From assembly GCA_015499995.1 (NCBI GenBank), contig JADNRV010000195.1:28684-92683 (forward strand): 64,000 bases of DNA, in the 5' to 3' direction. This document shows, in pieces, positions 22,691 through 35,548 of this stretch. The position numbers were made by a program, and so were the translations under genes. Source of the stretch: Flammula alnicola. Lineage: Eukaryota; Basidiomycota; Agaricomycetes; Agaricales; Strophariaceae. The notes below the pieces were generated by a model that made no database searches, was not told the DNA's origin, and was given only the letters and a program-made list of their open reading frames with translations. Every line of letters begins with the position of its first letter. Within the stretch, counting starts at the first letter, position 1.

Positions 22691-24921
22691 ATGTCAGAAT
22701 CCGATTCTAGCAGAAGGGTTCCTCAAGATCTTGGTATGCTAATGGAAGATTAATGTGTCTGGCTATTGCTTAACATCTGGCAGTCGCTATATTCCATGCT
22801 TCATTTCATCCGACGAAAGGCAACGTCGTAGACTGGTCTTTAAAGGCCAGTCATGGTGCGTTTTGTGTGAACTTGATTATAATTAATCTAAACAGCTTTC
22901 CTATCTAGATCTAAATCTGGATCAACTCGAATTCAGTGCTTTACCTAGCGGATTGCATCTCGTGGAGCAAGACGTCGTGTATGTTCTATATCCGCAGTTA
23001 TTCAGCCTGACTCACATTGCATGCCTCTAGATACTTCACGAAAGATGGCCAACACGGTGTATGTGTCTTCAGACGGCGATCAACGACAGAACAAGGTCAT
23101 CGCGGTGTCCGCCTGAGTTCACTGGGAATCCTCTTTGCGAAATCACATCGACCACGACCATGGCGCCATGTCAAGGCTTTGAAGGAGCTAATTGACACCG
23201 TGTACTCGTGCATGGAATCTAAGGGGACGGGTATTCTCGAGCCTACCGAAACTGACTGGGAACCTGCACGTGTCTTTTTCGAAGAGCGGAAGGTGAGGCG
23301 CTCGGACCTTGGCAGTGCGGGTGATTGGGCTGGCTGGAGTGATGAATTGGATGGCGTACGTTTCATCTTTTTCCTTCTAGAAATTCTCGTGCTCATGATA
23401 TTGTCTTGAAGTCCTACTCAGAACCCCTCGACTCGAACCCGACGCTACACTTGCCCCACCTTCTTCGGATATTGGGACCTTCGTCGCTAACACTTTACAA
23501 GCACGTCCTTGGCCGGAAGCGCATTCTCATTTATACCCTACCTCCAGTGGAGGTTGCCTGTATTTTATGCCAGGTGGCAGGCGATCTCTGTTTTGACTGC
23601 CAGTCCGACTGTAACATCAGGGATATTTCTTCTAGTCGTCTTAAAGGCAAACACAAGGAACCGATTAATGTCCTCGGAATGGTCACATTGACTGATCTCG
23701 ACCGTTTGCGGGCAGAGAGCAAGACAGGGCGAGGTTGGATCGCCTGTGGGTATCCCTTTTTGACATTCAGACTTGTCGCTAAATGTCAATTTAGGCACGA
23801 CTGATGCAATTTTCCTGGAAAAACCATCTCATTATGATTTACTTATTGATCTCACGACTTCAACACCGAACAAATCATCACGACCCACATTTTATGCTTC
23901 GAAACTCGTACCTACTCAGCCAGGAGGTCCCAATACCCCATCATACAGGCTCTCCACGATACGCTTCGCCTGGAGCGATGTAAAACTTGTTAGTCTCCTA
24001 TTTTCCTTTCGTTGCTTCATGCTGATGTCTTGACCGAAGTGGAATGAAATTGATCGCATCCTGCAACTCGACTCTGACGGCGCATCGCACCACACATGCT
24101 GCAGCCCAGCTCCCGACCAAGCCCAAAAATCTAAGACGATCACTGCATGGACCGATGTGTGGCAGGTATATGAAGACGTATGTATGATATGTGCCGGGCT
24201 CTGGATGGGCAACTGGCGGGGTAATTCGACAATGTCGTATTCCACCGCTAACGGTGCGGAAAACTGGGGCGCAGTGCGTTTAGAAGGAGACGACGATCTC
24301 AGAGTGAATGGCGCATATGTGCGGAATGTGGGAATGGGTATCGAAGGGCGTCCCGTGGAAGGACCTTCGACGCTGCGAGTGGGACCGACTAGCACGAAGT
24401 CGGTGAGGAGGGCAAGCGCCATGTCGTGGTCGAGCGGAAAGGCTACGGTCGTTGGAGCCATGCCGTCGTCGTCATCAAATGGGAAGGCACGACAAGTCTC
24501 CTCGTCAGCCACTGTCGTTCCTGTTTCAGCTGGAGCTGACGTTGCGGAGGGCTATACCCTCGATCACCTGCACGAATCGGAGGAAGATGTCTCACAAAGG
24601 AGGAATGGCCAACTCCTAACGACTATGGCCATCCTCCAGACATTCCACGCACACACCCTATTCCAACTTTCGGTCCTGGAGGACCTTCTTGCTCGGCAAG
24701 GCGTCCCACCGTCGTCGTCACCTGATGCTGCCTCGAGCGCAGGAGAGAGGGTAATATCCCTCACTCCCAAAGATATCCTGGCGTTTGAGCTTGGCCCGCT
24801 AAGCAGCTTTGACGCCAAGTACTTGGAATGGCTTGTGCAGGAGTATGCCGGCGACGACGTTAAGGTCACGGTCAAACGGGGTTGGAAGGACCTACTCGGT
24901 GCGATCTTTGGATACGGTTGA
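22691..24921 (+). CDS. DENN-domain protein of the LCHN/DENND11 (DUF4484) type
   Basis: A probable Rab-GTPase exchange factor of the fungal LCHN-like family acting in membrane traffic. Seven exons (22691-22733, 22784-22855, 22909-22978, 23031-23355, 23412-23745, 23795-23988, 24040-24921) keep frame and give 639 aa. The upstream DENN part reads LVAIFHASFHPTKGNVVDW, FSALPSGLHLVEQDVVYF and GVRLSSLGILFAK. The core follows with LPHLLRILGPSSLTLYKHVL, RILIYTLPPVEVAC and GWIACTTDAIFLEKP. Exons 1-3 are short (43-72 bp). The last 300 residues contain a variable Ser-rich insert and end with a helical segment TPKDILAFELGPLSSFDAKY. The family assignment is from memory of sequence patterns; the Rab substrate is not predictable. 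Confidence 0.85.
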
Positions 24922-25555
24922 TTGACCTCCTCTCTTTTTCTTTTCTTTCTCTGCTAATGCCATTTTATCGTGTATTACAATGTGCAAGTATTTGGCGGAC
25001 ACGTTCGTTCGATTCATTGTGATGCTTATACCATATTCATAGAGTATACTCTTCCGCACAGACGGCATTTCATTCCTTTGCCGCTGATGATACCCAATAC
25101 AATACAGCGGTGTTCTTTCCATCTAGTGTACTTATAATTTCTTTTATAATGTACCCGGTCGTCATCTTGACACTGTAGACATTGCCAGTGACCACAGAAG
25201 TTCTATGGGACCTGGGGAGTCGCTTCTTAATGCGGGTTGTGCAGCTTAAGTGCCTTAGGTATTACGTAACCCGCCACACAATGAGTGCCGCATTGCTTTT
25301 TGTCTCTTTCATCCAACTCTCTACAGGCAAAGAAAATACCTTCATGATGGGTAGAGCAAGTGCGTTTTGGTATTTCTCTCTTATTGGATTCCATTTAAAC
25401 TTTTTAATGATATGTTAGAATCAAAAAAGCCCGAGGTTCCTCTGAAGTCGAGTCTGTCTGTTTCGAAAATTTCATGCAAAGCACAACATTAACCTGCTCC
25501 ATTCCTTGAAGAACTAAAGAAAGACCCCGGAATTCCGCGTCTACCGAATCTCAAA
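24922..25555. other. Intergenic region upstream of the NUG1-type GTPase
   Basis: It should contain the 5' end of the GTPase gene, including the exon for its usual Lys-rich N-terminus, but I could not find such an exon. In-frame sequence just before 25556 (from about 25516) reads KKDPGIPRLPNLK, typical of the end of that N-terminal region, so the coding part probably begins upstream. Confidence 0.4.
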
Positions 25556-27638
25556 ATGAAAGTTAGGAATGCGCAAACGAAACCGATGGTTCGTTTCTTC
25601 GTATGTGAATTTGAAAGCCTGAGTGAACCTCAGAACTTTTTCATCAGATTCCTGAGGAACGGCGACTGGATCCCGATTCAACCATGGCCTCTGAACCGAC
25701 GCTGTCAACTCTGGCGATGCTAGCTTCGGAAGCTGAAGCATCGTTATCTGCACAACAAGAACAGTTCATGGACCCTTCGTCGTCGACGTCCGGTGGCTTT
25801 GGAAAGACTAGGGAACAAATGCGGAAATATTATTTGAAGACACTACATAAAGTCGTGGATGAGAGTGACATTATCATCCTTGTGCTCGATGCGCGAGATC
25901 CGGAAGGTTGTCGGAGTCGACTTGTGGAGGAGGAAGTGAGGCGACGGGAGTCCGAGGGGAAGAAGTTGGTGTTTGTTCTGAATAAAATCGGTGAGTAGCT
26001 CGTCGTTTTTCCTTGTGGAGAATGCGATGCTCATGTGTTGTAGATCTGATACCACGGTCTAATGCCCAGCAGTGGCTCAAGTATCTGCGACACTCAACGC
26101 CTACGTTACCCTTCCTTTCAAATGCTTCTTCACAACATCAACGGACAAATATATCATCATCTACTGCCCCATCACTACTTAAGCTTCTCAAGGCATACAA
26201 GCCGAAGGCTGGGAGCGTTACGATCGGTGTCGTCGGTTATCCTAATGTTGGAAAGAGTAGTTTGATCAACAGTCTCAAACGAAGCAAAGTACGCTTCAGC
26301 ATATGCTGTTTCTCTGTCCAATTTTTTTTTCCTGTCTGACTGCTGTTGCTACATAGGTATGCGCCGTCGCTGCGCAGCCAGGACATACAAAGGATCTGCA
26401 ATCTGTTCAACTGGAACGTGGCATGCGCATCATCGATTCCCCGGGCGTTGTATTCGACGACGACAATTATGATGATGGGAAGGGCAAGAAGAAGAGTAGC
26501 GTGCTGCTTCGCAATGTTGTGAAGGTCGAAGATGTAGAAGATCCCATAGAAGTTGGTGAGTGTATATGTGATCCATTCAGTTTGTGGTCCTTGACCTCGT
26601 TGGTTTTCTCTATTTATAGTCGAAGAAATTCTCGGAAGGACAGCTCATGAAACGTTACAGAAGATATACAGCCTTCCTGAGTTTTCATCAACTTTGGAGT
26701 TCTTGACCATGTTGGCGTTGAGTAACGGCCGACTTTTGAAGGTATATTCAATGACTATGAAGGAGAATTTCATGTCTAAGCTCTTATTTTCTTTTTGTAG
26801 GGTGGAACTCCAGATCTCAATTCTGCGGCTCGACAGGTCTTGACGGACTGGAACCAGCAGAAGATTCCATACTTCTCAATACCTCCAACTATTCATCCCT
26901 CAATGATACCTTCTACTGGTCAGTTTTAGTTTTATTTCCAGTGTACTTGGTCTGACGGCCTTTACCATTAGTTGCATCCACTCGCAGTGGAGATGATGCA
27001 CCTATGATCGCCCCTGGGGCTGAGAACGTCGGTCAGGCCCAGATCCTGACATCGTTCTCCCAGCGCTTCACTCTGGATGGGCTCTTTGGTGCTGCCGATG
27101 CTGGTGCTTTTGGAGGTCGCGAGAATGACGATGTGCCGATGCTGGCAGATGATGATGGTGATATCTTTTGGGATGCCGTAGAGGGACCCATGGAGGAAGA
27201 TGGGTAAGCCTCTGCGGCGTGTCTTGTAATGAATACGTTCTGATTGAAATATGCAGAATTCCAATGGAATCTGATGATTTGAAACATGTCATACCGAGAA
27301 AACGTTCAAGATCGCCTGCAGAATCTCGTGACGGCCGTCAAGACATTTCTTCAACCGGCGCCGCATCCGTCACACCATTTAGCAATGAAGATGGTCATTC
27401 GTGGCAGACCCGCCAACCCAAACGACAACGGAGAAACAAAGACATCCCAGCGTATGATGCCCCTCCGGATAAGGACGTGTTACAGCAGATGGGCAGAAGC
27501 AATCCTCTAAGCCGCAAGTCGCTGAAGAAGGATGCAAAGCGGGCGAGAAAGGTTCATAGGGTCAAGACGAATGCGACGAGCTCGGGTGGTGGAATGGAGG
27601 TCGACGACGAGGGCCTTCAATTCACTTTCATGGCTTGA
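25556..27638 (+). CDS. NUG1: Circularly permuted nucleolar GTPase, NUG1/GNL3 (nucleostemin) type
   Basis: A nucleolar GTPase needed for maturation and export of the 60S ribosomal subunit. Eight exons (25556-25600, 25648-25990, 26044-26288, 26357-26555, 26620-26741, 26801-26918, 26972-27203, 27257-27638) give at least 561 aa. The G motifs are in permuted order: DARDPEGCRS (G5-like), NKIDLIP (G4), GYPNVGKSSLINSL (G1), QPGHTKD (G2) and DSPGVVF (G3), as in the YlqF/YawG family. KYYLKTLHKVVDESDIII precedes the permuted domain. The C-terminus is acidic then basic (KKDAKRARKVHR). The given start is the first in-frame ATG; sequence immediately before it (KKDPGIPRLPNLK) looks coding. The Lys-rich N-terminal GN3L/Grn1 region is otherwise not visible, so the true start is unresolved. 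Confidence 0.88.
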
Positions 27639-28489
27639 TGTTCCGGTCATCTCGGCGGCGTCGTATCGTCATCATTTGTGCTTGTGCCATACTATTTTCC
27701 TATCTGCCGAGCAAGGATTCAATCCTTCCATGCGCCAGGCTTCGCCTCTTACCCTTCACTCGCGATGCAATACAACATTTATTCGCGATCACTCTCCTCC
27801 TGCCGCTTTACGCGCTATGGTGCAATCTTGATCCGATAGTCATAATATTGCTGCATCGAACGGCACTGTTGTCGTTTACTGCGACAATTTCATAATGTGA
27901 TTTTGTTTGAACATATTTACTGGAGGCGAAGACAAGTTGCCGGCTCGACATAAACGATGCGCTGGCTGACAAAGTCATTCGAAGGTAGGTAGATAGAAAG
28001 ATACTGCCATGTTGCAATCCTGAACACCAGTTTCACAGACTTTCCCAGACTTAGTGCAGGGTGCTATGCCCTCATGAACCTTCAACGTCGCAACCATATC
28101 GCAGGTTGGAGCTTGTGACATTTCGAATGTATATCTGACGTGTTGAATGGACTCACGTCTCCACTTCTTTACTCTCTCGTGTCAGATGGCATAGCCAGCC
28201 GGTCTCGAGTCTATGTAATGAGGTTTTTTTACAAGGTCCAGGTGGGAATTCGAAGTCATTTCATAACACCTTCGAGGCTGTCGTTCACTCCGGAGGGTTA
28301 ACAGTGGTGATAGGCGGGATTCGCGGTAATAAGATGGATATGTGTTCAATTATAACTGTCCCATAAGGTAAGGCAATTCCGGTCGTGGAGGGTTTTTTAC
28401 ATAACTGAAATTATTGCCTCGTGGTCTCTATCTTATGAACAGCAGCACGACCTTCGATCGTGTGTTTTGCCTCTTCGGCTTCTTTCATC
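27639..28489. other. Intergenic region
   Basis: 3' flank of the GTPase gene and promoter of the ACS-type transporter. I see no gene, repeat or RNA signal. Confidence 0.4.
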
Positions 28490-30947
28490 ATGTTGGACGA
28501 AAAACATCTACCCAGCAACGATGTCCTTGAATCTGGGGCTAGTATGACAAAATCAGAGCCTTCCGATGAATTGGACGACGGAATCGACCCCATAGCGGAG
28601 AAAAAGTTGCTGAGGAAGTTGGACGTCTCAATGTTGCCACTATTCACGCTCGTATGTGAGTGTAGACGGTTTTTCTTTTTCTTCGCTCGAGCTAAAGTTG
28701 TGTAGACTGCCTTAACTTCATTGATAGGTTCGCACATCCGTTTCATGTACCTTGAGTAAGCTTCCAACATGTCAGGGTTTAGAACTGCCATAGGTGAGCT
28801 GTTGCGACTTTCCTTCCAAAGAGCCTTCGTAACAGACCACGAGATAACAGGTAACGCAAAGATTGCTGGCAAGTTTGTTCCTAATGTTAAAACCTGTTAA
28901 GAGCGTATCGTTAATCGTGGTTTTCTAGGCTTGGAAAAAGACCTCGGCATGGTAGGATTTGATTTCAATATAGCACTTACGATATTCTACGTCTGCGTAA
29001 GGGTCTATATATTCGGCAGTGCAAGAGACATATCTCATCCATATCCACAGTATACTGTTGCCGACATACCCTCGAATCTTATTATGAAACGAGTTGGATC
29101 TATATGGATTGCCATACTTGTTATCCTATTTGGAGTCGTAACACTCGGAACCGCCTTCGTCAGGTCCTACAATGAATTAATAGTAACACGGGTGCTTCTT
29201 GGAATATCCGAAGGTGGAACTATAGTACGCCTTCTGTCCGTTTTCGATGACATATTTATAGCTAACTGGCAAATTTAGTCTGCTCTTGTATATTTACTCT
29301 CACGCGTAAGTCGTCGCAATATTCTCTATGGATGTGGTTCTTGTCCTGACCTTCAATTTCTACAAGTATTATCGCCGCAAAGAATTAATCTTGCGCACGG
29401 GCATATTTTTTGGGCTATCGCCAACTCTTGCGGGGGCTTGTATGTCGCCTCTTGTGATTTTTTCATCTTATATCTTATGGTTGATTTCTTTCCAGTTGGA
29501 GGTCTTCTGGCTTCTGGCCTCTTATCTGTAGATGATTTTGGGACTGTAAAGAGCTGGAGAAAGGTGGGTACTGACACGACTGTCGCATCAAAGTCTAATA
29601 TCCACGTCATCGACCTCTAGATCTTCTTCGTTGAAGGTGGTTTTCTGCTCTTGTCTTAGACGGCTCCATTATCTGATCCATCGCCATTCCTATAGGCATT
29701 ATTACCACGGGCGTCGGGTTACTTTTACTCGTCATTATCCCATCTGATCCCCTCAAATCTCGCATGTTAAACGAAGCTGAGCGGAAGCTCGCTATTGCTA
29801 GGCTTAACGCAGATCAAATAATAAAGACTAATGGAAAGAGGGAACCGACTACGCTCAAGCTTGTCGCACGATCATTTAACATCTGGGTATGAACTCGTTC
29901 CGTCGGCTGTGCTTCATTTTCTGACAACGATTCATGCCACACCTTTTTACGCACAGACTATGGTCTGCTCTCTCGGCTTCCTGATGATCAACGTATCCTT
30001 TCAGGGCCTCAGCCTATTTCTTCCAACCGTCGTCAACTCCCGTACGTTGTTCTTAATCTATTACATATAGGTCTAACTAACGAACCTTGTAGTTGGACAC
30101 TATAGCAAGTATCTTCTTTTCTGCGATGTTCAGTCGCACTTCATGATACTTCAATCTAGCTGTGGTAGAAGCTCAACTTCGCACTGTACCGCCATACGCA
30201 GCAGCAGCAGTCTGGTGTCTCATCGTTGTTTTCTGGAGCTTTTACATGAACCAAAGGGCGACCCCGATTATAGTTTCTCTATTGCTTGAGATAGCGGGGT
30301 ATGGCCTTGCCATCGGGACCAAGAATCCGCACGCTCGGTAAGCACCCGCCGCTACGAAGTTCACTCATAATATGACATTCCTCTTCAAAAATTCACACAG
30401 CTATGCGGCTTGTTTCCTCTCCCTCATCGGAAGTGATCCTTGTGGACCAATGGTACTGTGATTTTATGTGACCCTTCATGTACATCCTTCATATGCATTC
30501 CAGTTCCTTATTTGGGGTACAGACAATGCCGCTCCCGACACTATGCGCGCTGTCACAACAGCAGCCATCACAGGTTTGTTTCTACTCTGCCGCTTCATGC
30601 AGGCGTCCTGACTATAACAATTACACCAGGAATCGGTACGATCGGCTCCGTTATTGCGTAAGTACACCTGAGAGCTCTTGTGTCCACATACGAATAGTTT
30701 ACCATTTCCCTTCGGCAGAGTCTGGACCTACCTCCCCAAGGATGCTCCGAATTTCCACAACGGAAACTCTGTCAATTTGGCCATGGCCAGTGTTGCCGTG
30801 CTCATGACATTTTTTGGTGCATTATATTTGCGATGGGAGAATGCGAAGCGAGATCGAGGCGAACGCGATCACAGACTTCTGGGGAAAATGGAAGATGAGA
30901 TCCAGAACATGGGATACAGACATCCCAAATTCCGCTACCAGATCTAG
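28490..30947 (+). CDS. MFS anion:cation symporter (allantoate permease, Dal5/Tna1 type), intron-dense
   Basis: A 12-TM plasma-membrane permease for small organic anions such as allantoate, nicotinate or related vitamins. The gene needs 18 exons: 28490-28655, 28706-28727, 28783-28793, 28851-28868, 28929-28996, 29051-29224, 29279-29305, 29367-29439, 29496-29563, 29621-29636, 29696-29886, 29957-30041, 30093-30104, 30160-30337, 30401-30452, 30504-30573, 30630-30657, 30719-30947. They join without a frame error into 495 aa. Family landmarks are LRKLDVSMLPLFTLVYCLNF, DRTAIGNAKIAGLEKDLG, ADIPSNLIMKR, RVLLGISEGG, RRKELILRTGIFFGLSPTLA, EGIITTGVGL and a C-terminal cytosolic RWENAKRD. Exons 3 (11 bp), 13 (12 bp) and 10 (16 bp) are micro-exons. 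Two introns appear to use GC donors (28869 and 30105). The substrate is not predictable. Confidence 0.85.
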
Positions 30948-32009
30948 TAGTATCTCTTCTTGACCGCAAATGTGGCGATCAATTACCCTGTTTGCTTACC
31001 TTTGTTCAACTACATACTTCCACTGGAAATTCAGCGATACCAGACGAAGAGCCTAGATATTGTGAGGAATATTTTTCGGGGTAGAGATTCCCCAGAGAAC
31101 TAGTGGACGACTCTAAGGCCGACAAGGAAATCAGTTGAATGTTGAAATTTGGAGTGCCCGACCGGACTGGTTGTCCCTCTCTTTTCGCACTCACCACCGC
31201 GGCCTGCGAAAGCCTCCCGATGCCAGTCCAGTATGTTCATGGATGCTCGGATGTTGCTTGCATGGAATAACGATAAACTCTACGGTGCGCAGTGTCACTG
31301 GACTATTGATTTCAAGCAGGTAGACCAGGTTAATACTATTTCTGTACGTCGCTCGAGAGCGGCGGAAACCAGGCTATGCATATTTTCTTATCTAGTATTC
31401 TTTTGTAGAGAAACAAATATACTTACACCCAGGCCTTGCACTGTGTATGCGAAGTGGACATACCCTGATTCAGACCTGCGTTTTGTTGGCTGCAATGGCA
31501 TGCATATGTCTGCAGGCTTGCGACTTTCAAGTTTGGGGCACATCCTGACATCCTATCCCTTCTACCTGGTGAGCCCTTTCTTGTGGGATAATCACACTCC
31601 GTCGAACCACATTTCTTTCCTCTTCTGTTATTGTCACTTTAAGCCATCTTCAAGCGCACTGACGCAACACTGACGTCCATTGACAATTTGACATACATAC
31701 CTGTCTCGAGTCGGACTCCATTCAAGACTCAATCATGAGATGGCCGAGGTTTGACCAATAATGTAGGACTACTTTTTGTGCCTTATAAACTGAATACTGT
31801 TCAATTCGACGACCCGAGTCCGACGCACTTGCTGCCTGGCTGATCTTATCTTATCTGTTATCTTCCTAGAAAGTTGAACTGGATCCGCAACATAGCCACC
31901 CCCGATCGACGAATGCTTTATCAAAATTGCGCTCGAGTCAAGTTGACTACTTTCCTGTTTCCATCTCCCATCTTCTCCGTCGTTGCCCATGAAGGTCAAT
32001 TTCACCCCC
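30948..32009. other. Intergenic region with a weak coding-like frame
   Basis: A 174-codon plus-strand frame at 31149-31673 has protein-like pieces (ARMLLAWNNDKLYGAQCHWT; YAKWTYPDSDLRFVGCNG) but no recognised domain. It may be a degraded gene. Nothing else is supportable. Confidence 0.3.
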
Positions 32010-34090
32010 ATGGCGACTCCCCTTTGCCTTACCAACTCCCTTAACACGCCCAGCAGCCAGGGGTACGCCTGATTTCTTACACGTGTCAAGAGGTTCGGAG
32101 TGCTAACTAGCTTCACGCACAGTGCCGACCATTACTTTGCGGCGTATCACAACCGCGCAGCAGCGCTTGACGATGTTTTTAGGGAAACCCAAATCGAAGA
32201 CGTGTCGCTTTCTGGGGATGTCGATTCACCCAAAGTCCCGTTGATGGACTTGCTCCCAAACGAGATTCTATCTCTTATTCTTGAATTTAGCTACTTCGGT
32301 TTCAACGGAGAATGCGCCCCCAACTTCGCCTTTCGGACCTTAGCGTCTCAAATCTCACGCAGATTCCAGCAGTTGGTGCTGCATACCCCTTCACTATGGA
32401 GCACGATTCAACTCTCACAAGACAACGTCAGCGACGAGATAGGTTTTTTGCCCCTGTGCCTCCAGCGCTCTAGGGAATACCTGTTGGATATCCAGTTGAG
32501 CTGCTTCTGGGGGAATCTACCACAGACGAGTTGATGGATAAGTTGGTTCCTCACATCAAGCGTTGGCGACGATTTTCCATTACCACCGCGAATGCCTACA
32601 TCCTCTCGTTCCTCAGACATAACCCTGCCCCGGTCCTCGAATATCTCAACATCTCGTTCTACTCCCACCGACATCGAACGTCTCTTCCTCCCTCTATTTT
32701 TACAGGCCACCTACCCCGACTTTCATACCTGTGTTTACGAAACGTCAATATCGACAACCTCGACTTTTCGCTACGAGAGCTAAAGACCCTCGAGATACGA
32801 GGATACGGCGTGTGGCCGACCTATTCACGACTGAATGAGATGTTGGGAGGCTCCTCACGCCTCGAACACTTTATTTTGCATGTCAAATCGAGTCACGTTT
32901 GGCAGGAAATCTTTCCTCACCAACCCGATCCCAACGAGGACCGACCAATCGTCCTTCCCGAGCTGCGCACTCTTGAGGTTTATACCTCCGAATGGCTGAC
33001 TATCAACCTCACATCCCTCATACGCCTTTTTGCATGCCCGAAGCTCGAGTCGCTCGTCCTACGTGAGAGTAACACCTGGGGCGTACCTTCACTTACCATA
33101 ATGAGTTATGCGACCGAGGCCACACCATTGGAAGATATACACATCTCGTCGCCTTCAGGGCTATCGAAATCTCGACCACTGCGCGAACGTTTCGCGCACC
33201 GTCTCTTCCTTCGATCGGCGAACCTCTGTTTGGGATGCCAGGCCATGGAAGCTGTGAGGGTGACCACACTTGAGCTGAATAGGGTGCTTTGGCCTGCCCA
33301 TGCGAAGATGAAAACCATGTTTGCATCAATGAAGAACCTGAAGAACCTCTTTATTTTGGACCTATATCCAAATGAGGAGCTCATCAGAATCTTGGGCTAC
33401 CGCGACATATCGGAGACCTTCAATCCATGCGTCCTCTCGGATTTGGAGTCATTTATCGAGATTCCTTCTCTGGAGACACTCATGATTGCGTTCAACCAAG
33501 CGGTTCCGACATCGCAGATTATGTCAGCGGATGATGGCGTGGCCTTCGTCCGGATATTCTCCCTTCCTTCGCTCCGGTCTCTTCACCTCAAGACTTTCAA
33601 CCTCGAGCGATGGAAGTCACTCGTTGACACCTTTACTCGCCATACCTCTGAATACCCCGCCCTCACTTCACTAACACTTACCGATATGACGGACCTCATA
33701 CCTACCGACCCGCACTATACTAACCTCGCCTTTGCCTTCCCGCGCCTCCGCCAGCTTTCTCTGGATGGCGTGCCATCTAACGCGCTCGTCCGCCAATTAT
33801 TGCACACACCAAAAAAAAATCAATACGACGACCTCGAAGCCTCTTTCATCGACGTTGACACTCAAGCCACACCTGCGTTACCCTTACCCGATCTAGAAGT
33901 GCTGTCGATTTGCAACGATGCGAACGTGAGCAAGCCCCTCCTCCACCGTGCGATTTCCATGCGTGAGGATATGGGCAGGCCGCTGGCGAAGCTCTGCTTG
34001 GACAAGTATTTCTTGTCAAACTTGGAGTCTTGGAATTGGATAAAAGAGCATGTAGAGGTCGTTTCGGTGGGTAGTGAGCTTTCCGCATGA
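32010..34090 (+). CDS. F-box/LRR-type protein with a one-base frameshift
   Basis: A substrate-receptor candidate for an SCF ubiquitin ligase. Exon 1 is 32010-32062 (MATPLCLTNSLNTPSSQG) and exon 2 starts at 32123. An F-box-like segment PLMDLLPNEILSLILEFSY follows near residue 65, then typical Agaricomycete F-box flank (RFQQLVLHTPSLWSTIQLS). At the G5 run 32509-32513 the frame shifts: the first frame ends at 32532, while the homologous text continues in another frame (ESTTDELMDKLVPHIKRW) to the stop at 34090. One extra G would restore a single reading frame of about 670 aa. The downstream 500 residues hold irregular leucine-rich segments (LEYLNISF, LSYLCLRNVNI, LKTLEIRGY). No intron explains the shift. 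It is either a homopolymer sequencing error or a recent pseudogene. Confidence 0.75.
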
Positions 34091-35489
34091 ACGGCTTGCA
34101 TTTTTTGTTTTATTCTGTTTTTGCTTTGCTGATATATATACCTGCCTGTCCTATTTTCTTGGGTTTCTCCGGAGACGGATATAGAAGCTATTGTATACGT
34201 TTGTGCTTAATGTTGTCATCCTCTTCTTTTTTGTTAGATTTAGAGTATCTACTTTATATATGTAGTTCATCTACCTGCCCTTAGATTAGATTTCTATCTC
34301 ATTCCCTGTATAGAAATAGAGTTCATGATTAAAAAGCCATGTTTGCGAGTAGGTGATTATACTTGCTGCGCTACAAAGTTCTTCTGTGCCATGAGGAGAA
34401 TCATTCCCGGCCTCAATTGAGCCAAGCGGTTTTGTCCCGGCCGGAAGCTTCCTCCTGTTTGGCGCCTATTCCGAATTCGACGAGTTATAAGCGCCGTCCT
34501 GGGAGTAAGGTCACACACGTCAGACTGTGTTGAATTTTTTTGAGGGTTGTCAACGAAGATGACCATTGGAATATATGTTCAGTCGCAAAGTAATGCCGCT
34601 TGAATGCTGCCACGTATCTTTCCATACAACAAGTCCCCGAAGCGGAAGGGATGGCATAGACCCGCCATCCAAAGCAAGTAAAGGGGTAGTGAAGAAAGGA
34701 GCGTTTTTTGCCCCTGACCATGTAATCGACATAGACTCAAGAAGTAGGGCAAGACTGTAGAACGAGCGACTGATTCGGGTCATAGCGAGTGCGACTTGAT
34801 TCTTCTGTCTTTAAGTTCAAATCTGATGATAGCTACACGTTTATTTTGTCGCCAACGAATATTCAGTAAATTTTATAACCGCTCCGCACATGCTCCCCTA
34901 CGCCATAATTTACCTTAGAACATGTTTTGTTCTGTCAGAATAGAGCCATTTCCGACTAGCAGGCAATTTTGTAAGGTGTTTATTCAAACTAAAGCGAGCT
35001 CCTCAACTTAAGTCTCGAGGATTATTTGAGTCATCATGAATTGTGATCGAGTCTGCAGTTCTGGTAGCAAGTATCATTCAGAAATATGGAGTGAGTCAGG
35101 GGAAAGGGGTCACGATTGAGCGTTCGCATTGCACAGAAGAATATTAATTGGCACGGACAATATCAGCGTTCGACGGTCAACGAGTATTCGAACCGTGGGA
35201 ACTTTTAAACACTTCAGCGCTTCGCACCAATGCCTTGGGCGCTAAAGTGCTTACCGCAAGTTTGTCGCATTCTGGCACGGTTCTAATATGAAGAATAGGA
35301 GTGGTCATACAAATTTCCACGATAAATTGAATATAACAAGGAAGAAAGGAATAATACAGTAATAACTCCTAATGAGATTAATCCGGGAAATACAAATACA
35401 CTACAAAGTATGCTACATGAGACTAGATATACAGGGGAAAAAGAAAAGAAAGGGGAGAGAGACGAGCTGAAAAAATATTAGCGATGGGT
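34091..35489. other. Intergenic region
   Basis: A weak minus-strand frame at 34550-34783 has a protein-like stretch (ITWSGAKNAPFFTTPLLALD) but no recognised family. No other feature is supported before the left arm of the inverted duplication begins. Confidence 0.35.
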
Positions 35490-35548
35490 CTAGAAAAAGT
35501 GGTATCCAACGCGTCGACTCACCAATCAAGGTATACAAGCCAACTGGC

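Noticed and set aside
28655..28930. Calling the ACS transporter a pseudogene because the DR-IGNA region seems broken
   Set aside because: An 11-nt micro-exon flanked by good splice sites restores frame and family residues exactly.
34550..34783. Minus-strand frame with protein-like composition
   Set aside because: Too short, no family match, and no connecting exons found.
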